Source of the DNA: Immundisolibacter sp.
GTDB taxonomy: Bacteria; Pseudomonadota; Gammaproteobacteria; Immundisolibacterales; Immundisolibacteraceae
Length of the DNA stretch: 63,666 bases
Direction of reading: 5' to 3'
Assembly (NCBI RefSeq): GCF_014359565.1
Contig: NZ_JACIZD010000013.1
Location: forward strand, 1-63,666
Shown: positions 11,132-25,426 of the stretch, piece after piece
Layout: each line of letters opens with the position of its first letter
Numbering within the stretch: position 1 is the first letter of the stretch
Position numbers and translations under genes: made by a program
Notes under the pieces: generated by a model
Told to the model about the DNA's origin: nothing
Database searches by the model: none
Seen by the model: only the letters and a program-made list of their open reading frames with translations

Positions 11132-12463
11132 ATGAAAACCCTGATGCGACGCGGGCTTGCCGCACTGGCAACGATCGGGCTGTGCCTGCCCGGCCTGGCA
11201 TTGGCAGAAGATGCGGCAGCCCCGGTCTTGAATTCTGGCGACACCGCCTGGATGCTGACCTCGACCGCCCTGGTGCTGTTCATGACCATCCCGGGCCTGG
11301 CCCTGTTTTACGCCGGCATGGTGCGCAGCAAGAACGTGCTGTCGGTGTTGATGCAGTGCTTTGCCATCACCGCGCTGATCACGGTGCTGTGGACGATTTA
11401 CGGCTACAGCATGGCGTTTGACACCACCGGCATGGAGCAGGGAGTTGTCAACTTCAACAGCTTTGTCGGTGGCCTGGGCAAGGCCTTCCTGAGCGGGCTG
11501 ACCGTCGAAAGCCTGACCATGACCATCCCGGAATCGGTGTTCATGTGCTTCCAGATGACCTTTGCCATCATCACGCCGGCGCTCATCGTCGGCGCCTTCG
11601 CCGAGCGCATGAAATTCTCGGCCATGCTGTGGTTCATGGCACTGTGGTTCACCATCGTCTATACGCCTACTGCGCACATGGTGTGGAGCGGCAACGGCGG
11701 CCTGATGTGGGACTGGGGCGTGCTGGATTTCGCCGGCGGTACCGTGGTGCACATCAATGCCGGCATCGCCGGTCTTGTGGCCTGCCTGGTGCTGGGGCCG
11801 CGCAAGGGCTTTCCGACCACCGCCATGCCGCCGCATAACCTGGGCTACACGCTGATCGGCGCCTGCATGCTGTGGGTCGGCTGGTTCGGCTTCAACGCCG
11901 GCAGCGCGGTGGCGGCCAACGGAACGGCCGGCATGGCCATGGCGGTGACGCAGATCGCCACGGCAGCGGCGGCGCTCGGCTGGATGTTCATTGAGTGGAT
12001 CAGCCACGGCAAACCGAGCGTGCTGGGCATCGCCTCGGGTGCGGTCGCCGGTCTGGTTGCCATCACCCCGGCCTCCGGCTTCGTCGGCCCGATGGGCGCG
12101 CTGGTGATCGGCGCCGTGGCCGGTGTGCTGTGCTTCCTTGCCGCCACCAAGATGAAGCGGGCCTTCGGCTACGACGACTCGCTCGACGTATTCGGCGTGC
12201 ATGGCATCGGCGGCATCATCGGCGCGCTGCTGACCGGCGTGTTCGCTGCGGCCAGTCTGGGCGGCGTCAAGACCGAGTTCGACATGGCCGCCCAGCTGTG
12301 GATTCAGCTCAAGGGCGTGCTGGTGACGGTCGGCTTCAGCGGCATCGCCACCTTCATCATCCTGAAAGTGATCGACCTGGTGATCGGCCTGCGTGTCACG
12401 CCCGAGCAGGAGAACGAAGGCCTCGACCTGGCCCTGCACGACGAACGCGGCTACAACCTCTAA
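11132..12463 (+). CDS. amtB: Ammonium transporter AmtB
   Basis: A 443-residue inner-membrane ammonium channel. An N-terminal signal peptide (LCLPGLALA) precedes eleven membrane segments, as in E. coli AmtB. The pore signatures FYAGMVRSKNVLSVLMQC and the twin-His helices (VVHINAGIAGLV and FGVHGIGGIIG) are present. The cytosolic tail (GLRVTPEQENEGLDLALHDE) is the usual GlnK-interacting end. It is co-transcribed with glnK and closed by the terminator at 12481. Confidence 0.97.
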   Translation: MKTLMRRGLAALATIGLCLPGLALAEDAAAPVLNSGDTAWMLTSTALVLFMTIPGLALFYAGMVRSKNVLSVLMQCFAITALITVLWTIYGYSMAFDTTGMEQGVVNFNSFVGGLGKAFLSGLTVESLTMTIPESVFMCFQMTFAIITPALIVGAFAERMKFSAMLWFMALWFTIVYTPTAHMVWSGNGGLMWDWGVLDFAGGTVVHINAGIAGLVACLVLGPRKGFPTTAMPPHNLGYTLIGACMLWVGWFGFNAGSAVAANGTAGMAMAVTQIATAAAALGWMFIEWISHGKPSVLGIASGAVAGLVAITPASGFVGPMGALVIGAVAGVLCFLAATKMKRAFGYDDSLDVFGVHGIGGIIGALLTGVFAAASLGGVKTEFDMAAQLWIQLKGVLVTVGFSGIATFIILKVIDLVIGLRVTPEQENEGLDLALHDERGYNL

Positions 12464-12480
12464 AGCCATTCGGTGTGCCA

Positions 12481-12516
12481 AAAGGGCCGGGGGGCACCCT
12501 CCCCGGCCCTTTTTTT
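12481..12516 (+). terminator. Rho-independent terminator after amtB
   Basis: A GC-rich hairpin (AGGGCCGGGG pairing with TCCCCGGCCCT, with a short GGCACC-type loop) is followed by a run of T residues. It lies about 18 bp after the amtB stop codon. Confidence 0.9.
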
Positions 12517-12641
12517 GTTGCCGGACGCGAGCGTCGTCGACCAAACGGCGCGGTGTAAAATGCCCCGCCGCTGCAGCCCCCCAAATGAAGCCGCGTCCCC
12601 GCGCCGCCAAAGCCCCCGGGGCGCGATGCGCCGAGGCACAC

Positions 12642-12715
12642 GCCCCTATAGCTGGAAGGTCTAGCAGACGCCTTGTAAGCGTCAGACCCGAGTTCGATTC
12701 TCGGTGGGGGCACCA
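12642..12715 (+). tRNA. trnT: tRNA-Thr (anticodon UGU), CCA encoded
   Basis: A 74-nt cloverleaf. The acceptor stem GCCCCTA pairs with TGGGGGC and is followed by discriminator A and an encoded CCA. The anticodon stem GACGC/GCGTC holds the loop CTTGTAA with TGT at 12674-12676, which reads ACA. The T-arm is CCGAG-TTCGATT-CTCGG. The D-arm (GCTG GAAGGTC TAGC) is one base shorter than usual and has no A at the position that normally pairs with T8. A TAAAAT box at 12556-12561 could be the -10 element of its promoter. Confidence 0.9.
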
Positions 12716-12875
12716 ACACGGCACGACGGTCGATCATCCGTCGCTGCGCGGGCCCCTCCTGTTGCCGATGTCCGGGGGTGCCGGCTCAGCGCCGTCGTTG
12801 GGCAGGCCGCCCGGCTGCCTCCCAGCCCCCTGCTAAACTGGCCATCACTCGCATTCCCAACGCAACGGCCACGGC

Positions 12876-15791
12876 ATGACCCATCCCGCTTTCGAACTGC
12901 TGCGCACCGAGCGCGTGTCGGCGCTGAGCCTCACGGTCGAGGAATACCGCCACCGCGTCACCGGTGCCCGACACATCCACCTGGCCGCCGCCGACGACAA
13001 CAACGCCTTCCTGGTGGCCTTCCTGACCGTACCGCAGGACTCGACCGGCGTCGCCCACATCCTGGAACACACGGCCCTGTGCGGCAGCCGCCACTACCCG
13101 GTGCGCGATCCGTTCTTCCTGATGCTGCGCCGCTCGCTGAACACCTTCATGAACGCCATGACGGCCAGCGACTGGACCGCCTACCCGTTTGCCAGCCAGA
13201 ACCGCAAGGATTTCTTCAACCTGCTGGACGTGTACCTGGATGCGGCGTTCTTCCCGACGCTCGATCCGCTCGACTTTGCCCAGGAAGGCCATCGGCTCGA
13301 ATTCGCCGAGGCCGAAAACCCGGACTCCGAGCTCACCTTCAAGGGCGTGGTGTTCAACGAGATGAAGGGCGCCATGAGCGCACCGGTGTCGGCGCTGTGG
13401 CAGGCCCTGGCGCGCGAGGTCTACCCGACCACCACCTACCACCACAACTCCGGCGGTGACCCGCAGCACATCCCGGACCTCACCTACGAACAGCTCAAGG
13501 CCTTCCACGCCCGGCATTACCACCCCAGCAACGCGACCTTCTTCACCTACGGCGACATCCCGGCCGCCGAGCACCAGGCGATCATGGAAGACCGCGTGCT
13601 GCGGCACTTCCAGCGTCTGGACATCGACCTTCGCGTGCCGCCGGAACAGCGCTACCCGGCCCCGCGCGTGGTGGAGGAAACCTACGCCGCCGAGGACGGC
13701 GACACCGCGCGCAAGACCCACATCGTGCTCGGCTGGCTGCTGGGCGACATGACCGATCTGGACCAGGTGCTGCGCCTGAACCTGCTGTCGCGCCTGCTGC
13801 TGGACAACTCATCCTCGCCGCTGATGCATGCGCTCGAAACCACCGAGCTTGGCAGCGCGCCCTCACCGCTGTGCGGCCTGGACGATTCGGCGCGCGAACT
13901 GCTGTTCGCGGCCGGCGTCGAGGGCTCGGAGCCGGAACACGCCGAGGCGGTGGAGAAGCTGGTGCTCGACGTGCTGGCGCAGGTGGCCGAAAGCGGCGTG
14001 CCGACCGAGCAGGTCGAGGCCATGCTGCACCAGATCGAGCTGTCGCGACGCGAGATCGGCGGCGACCGCTACCCCTACGGCCTGCAGCTGATCATGAACG
14101 CCCTGCCGCAGGCCGTGCACCACGGCGATCCGGTACAGGCGCTGGCCATCGACGCCGCGCTGGAGCGCCTGCGCGCCGCCGCCGCCGAGCCCGGCTTCGT
14201 CCAGAACGAGGTGCGCCGCTGGCTGCTGGACAACCCGCACCGCGTGCGCCTGACCATGAAGCCCGACCCGACGCAGGCCGAGCGCGAGCTGGCCGCCGAG
14301 AAGGCCCGCCTGGCGGCGCTTCGCGAAGGCCTGGACGCCACCGAGCGCGCGCGCATCGTGGCCCAGGCCAAGGCGCTCGAAGCCCGTCAGGCACAGCAGG
14401 ACGACCCCGACATCCTGCCGCGCGTGACCCGCGAGGACGTCGCCCCGGCGCTGAAGATTCCGCCTGCCGTACACGAACCGGTGGTCGGCCTGCCGGCCAC
14501 TTGGTACGACCAACCGACCAACGGCCTGGTCTACCAGCAGATCGTCATCGACCTGCCGCCGCTGGATGACGATGCCCTGGCGCTGCTGCCGCTGCTGGCC
14601 GAGACGCTCAGCGAAGTCGGCGCCGGCGGCCGCGACTACACGCAAACGCAGGCCCTGCAGGCGGCGCTGACCGGCGGCATCAGCGCCAGCGCCAGCGTGG
14701 GCGCACTGGCACAGGACAGCCAGACCAGCCGCGGCCTGTTCGTGGTGTCCGGCAAGGCGCTGGTGCGCAACCACGGCGCGCTGTCGAAGCTGCTGCACGA
14801 GACGCTGCACACGGCGCGCTTCGACGAACTCGCCCGCCTGCGCGAGCTGATCGCCCAGGCCCGGATGAGCGACGAGAACTCCGTCACCGGCAACGGCCAC
14901 GCGCTGGCCATGGCCGCCGCCAGCGCCAGCATGAGCCCGGTGGCGCGCCTCGCCCACCACTGGTCGGGCCTGGCCGGTATCAAGGCCATCAAGGCGCTCG
15001 ACGACAGCCTGGACGATCCGGCCGCGCTCAAGGCGCTGGGCGAGCGATTGGGCGAACTGCGCGCGCGCATTGCCGCCGCGCCGGTGCAGTTCGTCATCGT
15101 GGCCGAGGACGAACAACACCCCGACATCGCCCTGCGCCTGGCGCAGGTGTGGCAAGACACCGGTGCCCAGCCCAGCGGGTCTGATCAGACCCTCGCCCTG
15201 CCGCCGGTCAGCGGCCGCGTGGCCGAGGCCTGGACCACCAACACGCAGGTCAACTTCTGCGCCCGCGCCTATCCTGCCGTGGCCTGGAGCCACCCGGACG
15301 CGCCCGCCCTGACGGTGCTGGGCAGCTATCTGCGCAACGGCTTTCTGCACACCGCGATCCGCGAAAAGGGCGGTGCCTACGGCGGCGGCGCCGGCTTCGA
15401 CGCCGACAGCGCGGCGTTTCGCTTCTACAGCTACCGCGACCCGCGCCTGGCCGAAACCCTGGCCGACTTCGATCGCGCCCTGGCCTGGCTGCACGAGGCC
15501 GATCATCCGCCGCAGGCGGTGGAAGAAGCCATCCTGGGCGTGATTTCCGCCATCGACAGGCCGGCCTCACCGGCCGGCGAGGCGCGCAAGGCCTTTCATG
15601 CCAGCCTGTTCGGCCGCACCGCCGAGGCCCGTCAGGCCTACCGGCAAGCCGTGCTGGGCGTCACGCTGGACGATTTGCGCCGGGTGGCGGCGACCTATCT
15701 GGTGCCCGAACGCGCCAGTACGGCCGTGGTCACCAGCCCGGCGGCATTGGAAAAGGCCGGTGGTCTGGGCCTGACGCCGATCCGGCTGTAG
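12876..15791 (+). CDS. M16C-family zinc peptidase (presequence protease-like)
   Basis: A 971-residue single-chain peptidase. The inverted zinc motif HILEH (HxxEH) appears near residue 70, with the third ligand in the FNEMKGAMS segment. The length and sequence (HTALCGSRHYPVRDPFF) match the PreP/Cym1 branch of insulinase-type enzymes. These degrade unstructured peptides up to about 70 residues inside a closed chamber. The C-terminal half contains the GGAYGGGAG segment of the inactive half-domain. No signal peptide is seen, so a cytosolic role in peptide turnover is inferred. Confidence 0.93.
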   Translation: MTHPAFELLRTERVSALSLTVEEYRHRVTGARHIHLAAADDNNAFLVAFLTVPQDSTGVAHILEHTALCGSRHYPVRDPFFLMLRRSLNTFMNAMTASDWTAYPFASQNRKDFFNLLDVYLDAAFFPTLDPLDFAQEGHRLEFAEAENPDSELTFKGVVFNEMKGAMSAPVSALWQALAREVYPTTTYHHNSGGDPQHIPDLTYEQLKAFHARHYHPSNATFFTYGDIPAAEHQAIMEDRVLRHFQRLDIDLRVPPEQRYPAPRVVEETYAAEDGDTARKTHIVLGWLLGDMTDLDQVLRLNLLSRLLLDNSSSPLMHALETTELGSAPSPLCGLDDSARELLFAAGVEGSEPEHAEAVEKLVLDVLAQVAESGVPTEQVEAMLHQIELSRREIGGDRYPYGLQLIMNALPQAVHHGDPVQALAIDAALERLRAAAAEPGFVQNEVRRWLLDNPHRVRLTMKPDPTQAERELAAEKARLAALREGLDATERARIVAQAKALEARQAQQDDPDILPRVTREDVAPALKIPPAVHEPVVGLPATWYDQPTNGLVYQQIVIDLPPLDDDALALLPLLAETLSEVGAGGRDYTQTQALQAALTGGISASASVGALAQDSQTSRGLFVVSGKALVRNHGALSKLLHETLHTARFDELARLRELIAQARMSDENSVTGNGHALAMAAASASMSPVARLAHHWSGLAGIKAIKALDDSLDDPAALKALGERLGELRARIAAAPVQFVIVAEDEQHPDIALRLAQVWQDTGAQPSGSDQTLALPPVSGRVAEAWTTNTQVNFCARAYPAVAWSHPDAPALTVLGSYLRNGFLHTAIREKGGAYGGGAGFDADSAAFRFYSYRDPRLAETLADFDRALAWLHEADHPPQAVEEAILGVISAIDRPASPAGEARKAFHASLFGRTAEARQAYRQAVLGVTLDDLRRVAATYLVPERASTAVVTSPAALEKAGGLGLTPIRL

Positions 15792-15854
15792 GCAGCCGGC
15801 GGGCACGCGCGGGCCCAGGGGCAAGGCAACGGCAGCATCCTCAGCCATCGGCGT

Positions 15855-16649
15855 TCAGTGCCCCGCGCCGGCTACGCTCAGCGCCACCTCGACCTCCTCG
15901 ATGATCTGCTCCTGGCGCGCGTGGCGCTGGCGCTGGCGCAGCTCATCGCAGCGGTCATCGAGCCGCTGCAGGGCCGCCTGCAGGTGGGCGATGCGCTGCT
16001 GGTTCTCGACCAGCAGCGAGCCGATCAGCAGGCCGTTGAACACCGCGAACAGGTACTGCTCCAGCAGCGCCGCCGCGAACTGCGGCGCCGGCAGTTGCAG
16101 GCGCGGCGTGGCGTCGGACGCTGTCCCGCCCGTTGGCGGCGGCAGCACCGCCACCCGGCGCACGCGGTGCTGCTGCGGCTCGTGGCAGAGCACGTCCAGC
16201 CGCCCGCCGGCTGCATTCAGTCCGGCCAGGGTCTGCGCCAGGCCGGTCAGCACCGGCCCCACATCGTCAGCCGCCAGCGCCCCCGGGCAGCGCGCCGCGA
16301 CGGCCGGCATCCGCAAGGCGGTGGCCGTGAGCTTGGAGCCCACCAGCACCAGCGGCTGGGCGTCGCCCGCCGCGGCGGCCAGCAGGCGTTCGTTGAAATC
16401 GCCGCACAGGCCTTTTTCGCTGCCCAGCAGCACGCACACGCCGACATCCGCCGTCGCCGGTGGCGGGGGCCGACCGGCGAAATGGGCCGCCACGGCGGCT
16501 TCGAGCCCCTGGCGCAACTGCTCGCTGGCGTCCTGCAGGCGCGTCACCCGTTGCAGCTCCACCGCCGCCAGGGTGCGCATGCCGGCCAGGATGGCGCGCA
16601 TGTCCTCCAGCCCCTTGAGGTGCTGGGTGAGCTCGCGGTAGCGGCTCAT
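15855..16649 (-). CDS. atpG: N-ATPase gamma subunit
   Basis: A 264-residue central-stalk subunit and the last gene of the N-type ATP synthase operon. The N-terminal helix ([19 protein letters not shown]) and the C-terminal helix are the two coiled-coil ends of gamma. The Rossmann-like middle has [15 protein letters not shown], the usual family signature. It overlaps atpA by ATGA. Its divergence from housekeeping AtpG is expected for the N-ATPase class. Confidence 0.9.
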   Translation of the reverse strand: MSRYRELTQHLKGLEDMRAILAGMRTLAAVELQRVTRLQDASEQLRQGLEAAVAAHFAGRPPPPATADVGVCVLLGSEKGLCGDFNERLLAAAAGDAQPLVLVGSKLTATALRMPAVAARCPGALAADDVGPVLTGLAQTLAGLNAAGGRLDVLCHEPQQHRVRRVAVLPPPTGGTASDATPRLQLPAPQFAAALLEQYLFAVFNGLLIGSLLVENQQRIAHLQAALQRLDDRCDELRQRQRHARQEQIIEEVEVALSVAGAGH

Positions 16650-18124
16650 GAGCCCTTGGCCAACGCGGCGCGCAGCCAGGCCAGCCAGTCGGCCTCCGGA
16701 CTGCCGAGGTCGAGGCCGCTGCCGCCGAGGCCGGCCAGCAGCCGCGCCAGCGTGCCGGCCACCTCGGCCGGCGGCACGGCGTCCAGCAGCTGGTGCTTGA
16801 AGGCCAGCAGCCAGGCCAACTGAGCGGCGGCCGACACCGGCGCCAGGCGCTCCTGCTTGAGCAGTTCGCGCAGCACCCGCCCGCGCGCAAGCCGCGCCTG
16901 CATGGCCGGCTCCAGGCGTGCGCCGAAACGGGTGAACAGCTCCAGCTCCTGGAACTGCAGGTATTCGAGCTTGATGCTGCCGGCGGCCTCGCGGATGCGC
17001 GGGTGCTGCGCCTTGCCGCCGATGCGCGACACGGACAGCGCGATGTCGATGGCCGGCCGAAAGCCGCCGGCGAACAGCTCGGCATCCAGGTAGATCTGGC
17101 CGTCGGTGATCGAGATCAGGTTGGTCGGGATGTAGGCGGCGATCTCGCCCTGCTGGGTCTCGACGATGGGCAGCGCGGTCATGCTGCCACCGCCGGCGTC
17201 GGCCGCCAGGTGCGTGGCCCGCTCCAGCAGCCGCGCGTGCAGGTAGAAGATGTCGCCGGGGTAGGCTTCGCGCCCCGGCGGCCGGCGCAGCAGCAGCGAC
17301 AGCTCGCGGTAGGCGCGGGCATGGGCGCTGAGGTCGTCGTACACCACCAGGGTGTCATGCCCGGCGTGCATCCAGGCTTCGGCCAGGGTGCAGCCGGCGA
17401 AGGGCGCCAGGTATTGCAGGCCCGGCAGGGCGCTGGCCTCGCCCACCACCACCGTGGTGTAGGCCAGCGCGCCGTGCTCGCGCAGCAGTTCCAGGGTACT
17501 GACCACAGCCGAGCGCTTCTGGCCGATCAGCACGTAGACGCAGCGCACGCCGCTGTCCTTTTGATTCAGCACCGCGTCCAGCGCCAGGGCGCTGCGGCCG
17601 GTGCCCTCGTCGCCGATGATGAGCTGACGCTGACCGCGGCCGATGGGCAGCATGGTGTCGATGATCTTGCTGCCGGTCAGCAGGGGCTCGGTGACGAAAT
17701 CGCGTTCGATCATCGGCGGCGCCGGCGCTTCCAGCGGCCGGCGCTGGTTGGCCTGCGGCGCCGAGTCACCGTCAAGCGGCCGGCCCAGCGGGTCCACCAC
17801 CCGGCCGAGCAGGCCATCGCCAACCGGCAGGTCCAGCACGCGGCCGCCCAGGGCGGCCCGGGTGCCGGCAGCGAGTCCGCCGGTCTGGTGCAGCAGCACG
17901 GCGCCCAGGCGCGCGTCGCTGAGCTGAAAGACCTGCCCCAGACTGCCATCCTCGAAGCGCAGCAGCTCGTCCATGGCCGCCGACGGCAGGCCCGCCACCC
18001 AGGCGATGCCGTCGCCCACCGACTGCACCACCCCCAGCTCGCGCGCCCGCAGGCCGGGCCGGTAGTCCGCCAGCCAGGCGCGGGCGCGGGCCAGCGGCGA
18101 GGCCAGGGCAGCGTCCTCAGCCAT
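16646..18124 (-). CDS. atpA: N-ATPase alpha subunit
   Basis: A 492-residue non-catalytic nucleotide-binding subunit. The P-loop is [13 protein letters not shown], a variant of the usual GDRQTGKT in which Arg replaces the Lys. The [19 protein letters not shown] region and the signature [14 protein letters not shown] are present. The start is set at [10 protein letters not shown] (18124), overlapping the upstream atpF by 8 nt. A longer in-frame start at 18235 would overlap it by more than 100 nt. The altered P-loop residue is worth comparing with other N-type alpha subunits. Confidence 0.92.
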   Translation of the reverse strand: MAEDAALASPLARARAWLADYRPGLRARELGVVQSVGDGIAWVAGLPSAAMDELLRFEDGSLGQVFQLSDARLGAVLLHQTGGLAAGTRAALGGRVLDLPVGDGLLGRVVDPLGRPLDGDSAPQANQRRPLEAPAPPMIERDFVTEPLLTGSKIIDTMLPIGRGQRQLIIGDEGTGRSALALDAVLNQKDSGVRCVYVLIGQKRSAVVSTLELLREHGALAYTTVVVGEASALPGLQYLAPFAGCTLAEAWMHAGHDTLVVYDDLSAHARAYRELSLLLRRPPGREAYPGDIFYLHARLLERATHLAADAGGGSMTALPIVETQQGEIAAYIPTNLISITDGQIYLDAELFAGGFRPAIDIALSVSRIGGKAQHPRIREAAGSIKLEYLQFQELELFTRFGARLEPAMQARLARGRVLRELLKQERLAPVSAAAQLAWLLAFKHQLLDAVPPAEVAGTLARLLAGLGGSGLDLGSPEADWLAWLRAALAKGS

Positions 18125-18869
18125 CGGTCGGCAGCAGCTCGGTAAACGCCTGCAGCTCGTCCTGCAGGTTGGCGCCCAGTTGCCAGGCGCCAACCTGCAA
18201 CCGCACCCCGGCCAGCAGGGCCGGATCCTCGGCATAGCTCATCGCCGGTGCGCTGCCGCCGATCAGCGCCGCCAGCGCCTGGGCCAGGTCGGCCCGCTGC
18301 GCGTCATCGAGCGGGTAGGCGCTGATCACCTGCAGCGGCGCCGCGGCGCTGGCCAAGGCCTCGCGCAGCGCCGCCCGGCGTTCGGCCGGCAGGGCCGCCA
18401 GGTCATCCACCAACAACTGCAGCAGCCGCGCCTGCAGCTGCGGCCCGGCGGCGGCGCCGAGCAGGCGCGCGGCAAAGCGCCCGGCCAGGGCCAGCGCGGC
18501 GCGCTCGGCCGCCTCGCGGGCCTGCTCGGCCTGCCGGCTGGCGAGGGCTTCCTCGCGCCGGCGGCGGTCGGCCAGTTCCGCCTCCAGCGCCTGCAGGCGG
18601 CGCTCGCGCTCGCGCTCGAGTTCCTCGTCCAGCTCGCGGCGCGCCTTGGTGCGCTCGCCGCCCCAATCCTCCAGGCGGCGGTCGTACTCGGCCTTGCGCT
18701 GCTCGGCCTCGGCTTGCTGGGCTGCAGCGGCACGGGCTACGGCGGCGATCTCGTCGCGGCGGCGCTGGATCATGGCCAGCACCGGCCGGTACAGCAGCCG
18801 GTGCAGCAGCCACACCAGCACCAGAAAGTTGACGATCTCGAAGCCGAAGGTCAGCCAGCTGAATTCCAT
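18117..18869 (-). CDS. atpF: N-ATPase b subunit with delta-like C-terminal part
   Basis: A 250-residue peripheral stalk subunit. One N-terminal membrane helix ([21 protein letters not shown]) is followed by a very long charged coiled coil rich in Arg, Glu and Ala. The C-terminal 100 residues look like a delta-type domain. N-ATPase operons lack a separate atpH, so this fused stalk fits the class. TGAGG upstream of the ATG is a reasonable ribosome-binding site. It is separated from atpE by the hairpin array. Confidence 0.88.
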   Translation of the reverse strand: MEFSWLTFGFEIVNFLVLVWLLHRLLYRPVLAMIQRRRDEIAAVARAAAAQQAEAEQRKAEYDRRLEDWGGERTKARRELDEELERERERRLQALEAELADRRRREEALASRQAEQAREAAERAALALAGRFAARLLGAAAGPQLQARLLQLLVDDLAALPAERRAALREALASAAAPLQVISAYPLDDAQRADLAQALAALIGGSAPAMSYAEDPALLAGVRLQVGAWQLGANLQDELQAFTELLPTDG

Positions 18870-18889
18870 GCCGGCCTCATAAGTCTATG

Positions 18890-19029
18890 AATCAATGCAC
18901 ATCCTGTGCATTGATTCTGTCGCAACTCCGGTACACGCCCGGACTTGCTCCCACGGATCAAGCACTGGTGTGCTCGATCCGTGACCGGCCATCCCTGGCC
19001 GGCAGAGAGCTTGAAAAACTCACAAGCTC

Positions 19030-19031
<2 letters not shown>
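18890..19031 (-). repeat. Array of four consecutive hairpins between atpE and atpF
   Basis: Four inverted repeats fill the gap. 18890-18916 is AATCAATGCACA-TCC-TGTGCATTGATT (12-bp perfect stem). 18953-18982 is a stem of ACGGATC plus AGCAC with one A-C mismatch and a TGGT loop. 18985-19002 is CCGGCCA-TCCC-TGGCCGG. 19005-19031 is GAGAGCTTG pairing with CAAGCTCTC and overlaps the atpE stop. All other gene junctions in the operon overlap or nearly touch, so this 160-bp spacer is exceptional. Confidence 0.9.
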
Positions 19032-19989
<958 letters not shown>

Positions 19990-19990
<1 letters not shown>

Positions 19991-20255
19991 CAATCCCGCA
20001 GCATCAGGTACACGTTGATCGCCCCCACCAGCACGCCGAGCAGCAGCAGACTGAGGGTCCAGGATTGCGAATAACCGGGCAGGCGCTCATCCAGCCAGCG
20101 GCCCAGATAGGCCCCCGCCACCATGGGCAGCACCATCACCAGCCCCAGCGTGCCCAGAAAGCGCGCCTGGGCCAGCACGCTGCGCTTGCCGCGGCGGGCC
20201 GCGTCGAGCCGGCGGGCGTCGCGGTCCACTTCCTCGCGCAGCCGCCGACCGTCGT

Positions 20256-20259
<4 letters not shown>
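19990..20259 (-). CDS. atpQ: N-ATPase AtpQ (AtpI/AtpZ-like assembly protein)
   Basis: An 89-residue protein with a charged N-terminus and two membrane helices ([19 protein letters not shown] and [18 protein letters not shown]). This is the AtpI/AtpZ-like small protein encoded between atpC and atpB in N-ATPase operons. It probably helps assemble the c-ring or bring in Mg2+. It overlaps atpC by ATGA and atpB by TGATG. There is therefore no room for the AtpR gene that usually follows it. Confidence 0.85.
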
Positions 20260-24374
<4,115 letters not shown>

Positions 24375-24574
24375 GTCGGTCTCCGTGTCGAATAGCCGTT
24401 ACGTGTGGCCGTCCCGGGCGCCACCGGCCAGGAGGTCGTAGAAGAACGCGGGCAATATGCCGGCGACGAAAACCGTCGCGCCGTCCAGAAAATTGACCAC
24501 CACCACGGCGCCACCGAATGCTCGGACCCCGAGCGTGTTCGTGGGCAACCCCCTTTTGTTCGCTGGACAAGGCA

Positions 24575-24600
24575 AGGGCCGCACCGGAAGGCGCGGCCCT
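24575..24600 (-). terminator. Hairpin after the EF-hand gene
   Basis: AGGGCCGC pairs with GCGGCCCT around a 10-nt loop, just after the stop at 24606 on the minus strand. There is only a weak U-rich tail, so it may attenuate or stabilise rather than fully terminate. The 24375-24574 spacer to copA contains a 40-60 codon frame (stop at 24399) that I do not consider a gene. Confidence 0.55.
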
Positions 24601-24605
24601 ACCGG

Positions 24606-24956
24606 TCACGGTTTGGGATGATGCGCCTCGTGGTCCTGGTCCGCGCCACTGGCGGCGCCGCCCTGCATATCGCCACCCATCCCGCCCATGCCGCCGCCGT
24701 CCATCATGCCCATGCAGTCCTGCATGCGCTTGCGCATGGCGGCGCGGTCGGTGGCATCGATGACACCGTCCTTGTTGGCGTCCATGCGGGCGAAGCGCGC
24801 CTCGGCGTGCTTGAGGAACTCCTCCTTGCTCACCTTCTGGTCGCCCTCGCCCATCATCATCCCGTGCATGCCCATCCCCATCTTGCCCTGCGCCAGGGCG
24901 CTGCCCGAGAACGCCAGGGCAGCCGTCAGGGTCCATGCCAAAGGTCGTATGTTCAT
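24606..24956 (-). CDS. Periplasmic Met-rich EF-hand protein
   Basis: A 116-residue exported protein with a signal peptide ending SGSALA-QG. One EF-hand calcium loop (DANKDGVIDATD, about residues 59-70) is flanked by methionine clusters: GKMGMGMHGMMMGEG before it, and MQDCMGMMDGGGMGGMGGDM after it. The tail is His- and Asp-rich. Methionine clusters of this kind bind Cu(I) in periplasmic copper proteins. With copA downstream, a copper-buffer or sensor role is plausible but unproven. Confidence 0.75.
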   Translation of the reverse strand: MNIRPLAWTLTAALAFSGSALAQGKMGMGMHGMMMGEGDQKVSKEEFLKHAEARFARMDANKDGVIDATDRAAMRKRMQDCMGMMDGGGMGGMGGDMQGGAASGADQDHEAHHPKP

Positions 24957-25005
24957 TGCAGATCACTCCTGCGGGGCCGCTGGCCCCGTCGATTTACCAA
25001 GCTAT

Positions 25006-25030
25006 CAAGGCGGTACCGGCACCCGCCTTG
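25006..25030. promoter_or_regulatory. Inverted repeat upstream of the EF-hand/copA genes
   Basis: CAAGGCGG and CCGCCTTG are separated by 9 bp, about 50 bp upstream of the EF-hand ATG. A second small hairpin (GGGGCC-GCT-GGCCCC, 24972-24987) sits next to the ribosome-binding site. Either could be an operator for metal control. Neither matches the CueR box closely. No gene is visible in 24957-25312. Confidence 0.35.
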
Positions 25031-25312
25031 CCCATCCACGTGACCACGGGTGCGGATTGCGCCGACCCGACCGGATACGTCACCTCATCCCAGACCTTGC
25101 TTCGATGAAGAAAGCCGCATGCCGCCCAGAACTGCCTGCGTAACCGAAGTCACGCGAAAAAATCATTGCCGGATGGACGGCCGGCCCGACGGTTTCCAAG
25201 CTTGTTTTGTGCAATTTAGAACCTGTGTCCCGGGCACAGGTCCAGTCAGGAACGGATCGCATTTGATCGGGATCAACCACCGACGAAATGAGGGGGCAAG
25301 CAGGTAGCCCGC

Positions 25313-25395
25313 TTACCGAGCGCCGCTGCGCTTGCCCAGCCTGCGCTGCAGGGTGCGTCGGTGCATGCGCAGGGCACCCTGCAGTAGCCGACACC
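25313..25395 (-). pseudogene. Remnant of a RegA/PrrA-type response regulator (C-terminal helix-turn-helix only)
   Basis: Read on the minus strand, this encodes RLLQGALRMHRRTLQRRLGK and then RSGAR and a TAA stop. The intact RegA gene 2 kb away ends with RALRMHRRTLQRKLGKRSGS. About 48 of 55 bases match between 25322-25376 and 27345-27399. No receiver domain precedes it. It is a leftover of a duplicated regulator that flanks glgP. Confidence 0.75.
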
Positions 25396-25426
25396 TCCTC
25401 GCGACGCCCGCCGCGCGGCGACGGGT

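Noticed and set aside
12464-12875. tRNA-Thr as an integration site
   Set aside because: No integrase gene or repeat of the tRNA 3' end was seen downstream; the next gene is an ordinary M16 protease.
24399-24584. Short hydrophobic frame between the EF-hand gene and copA
   Set aside because: Its start lies inside the hairpin, it has no ribosome-binding site, and I recognise no family.
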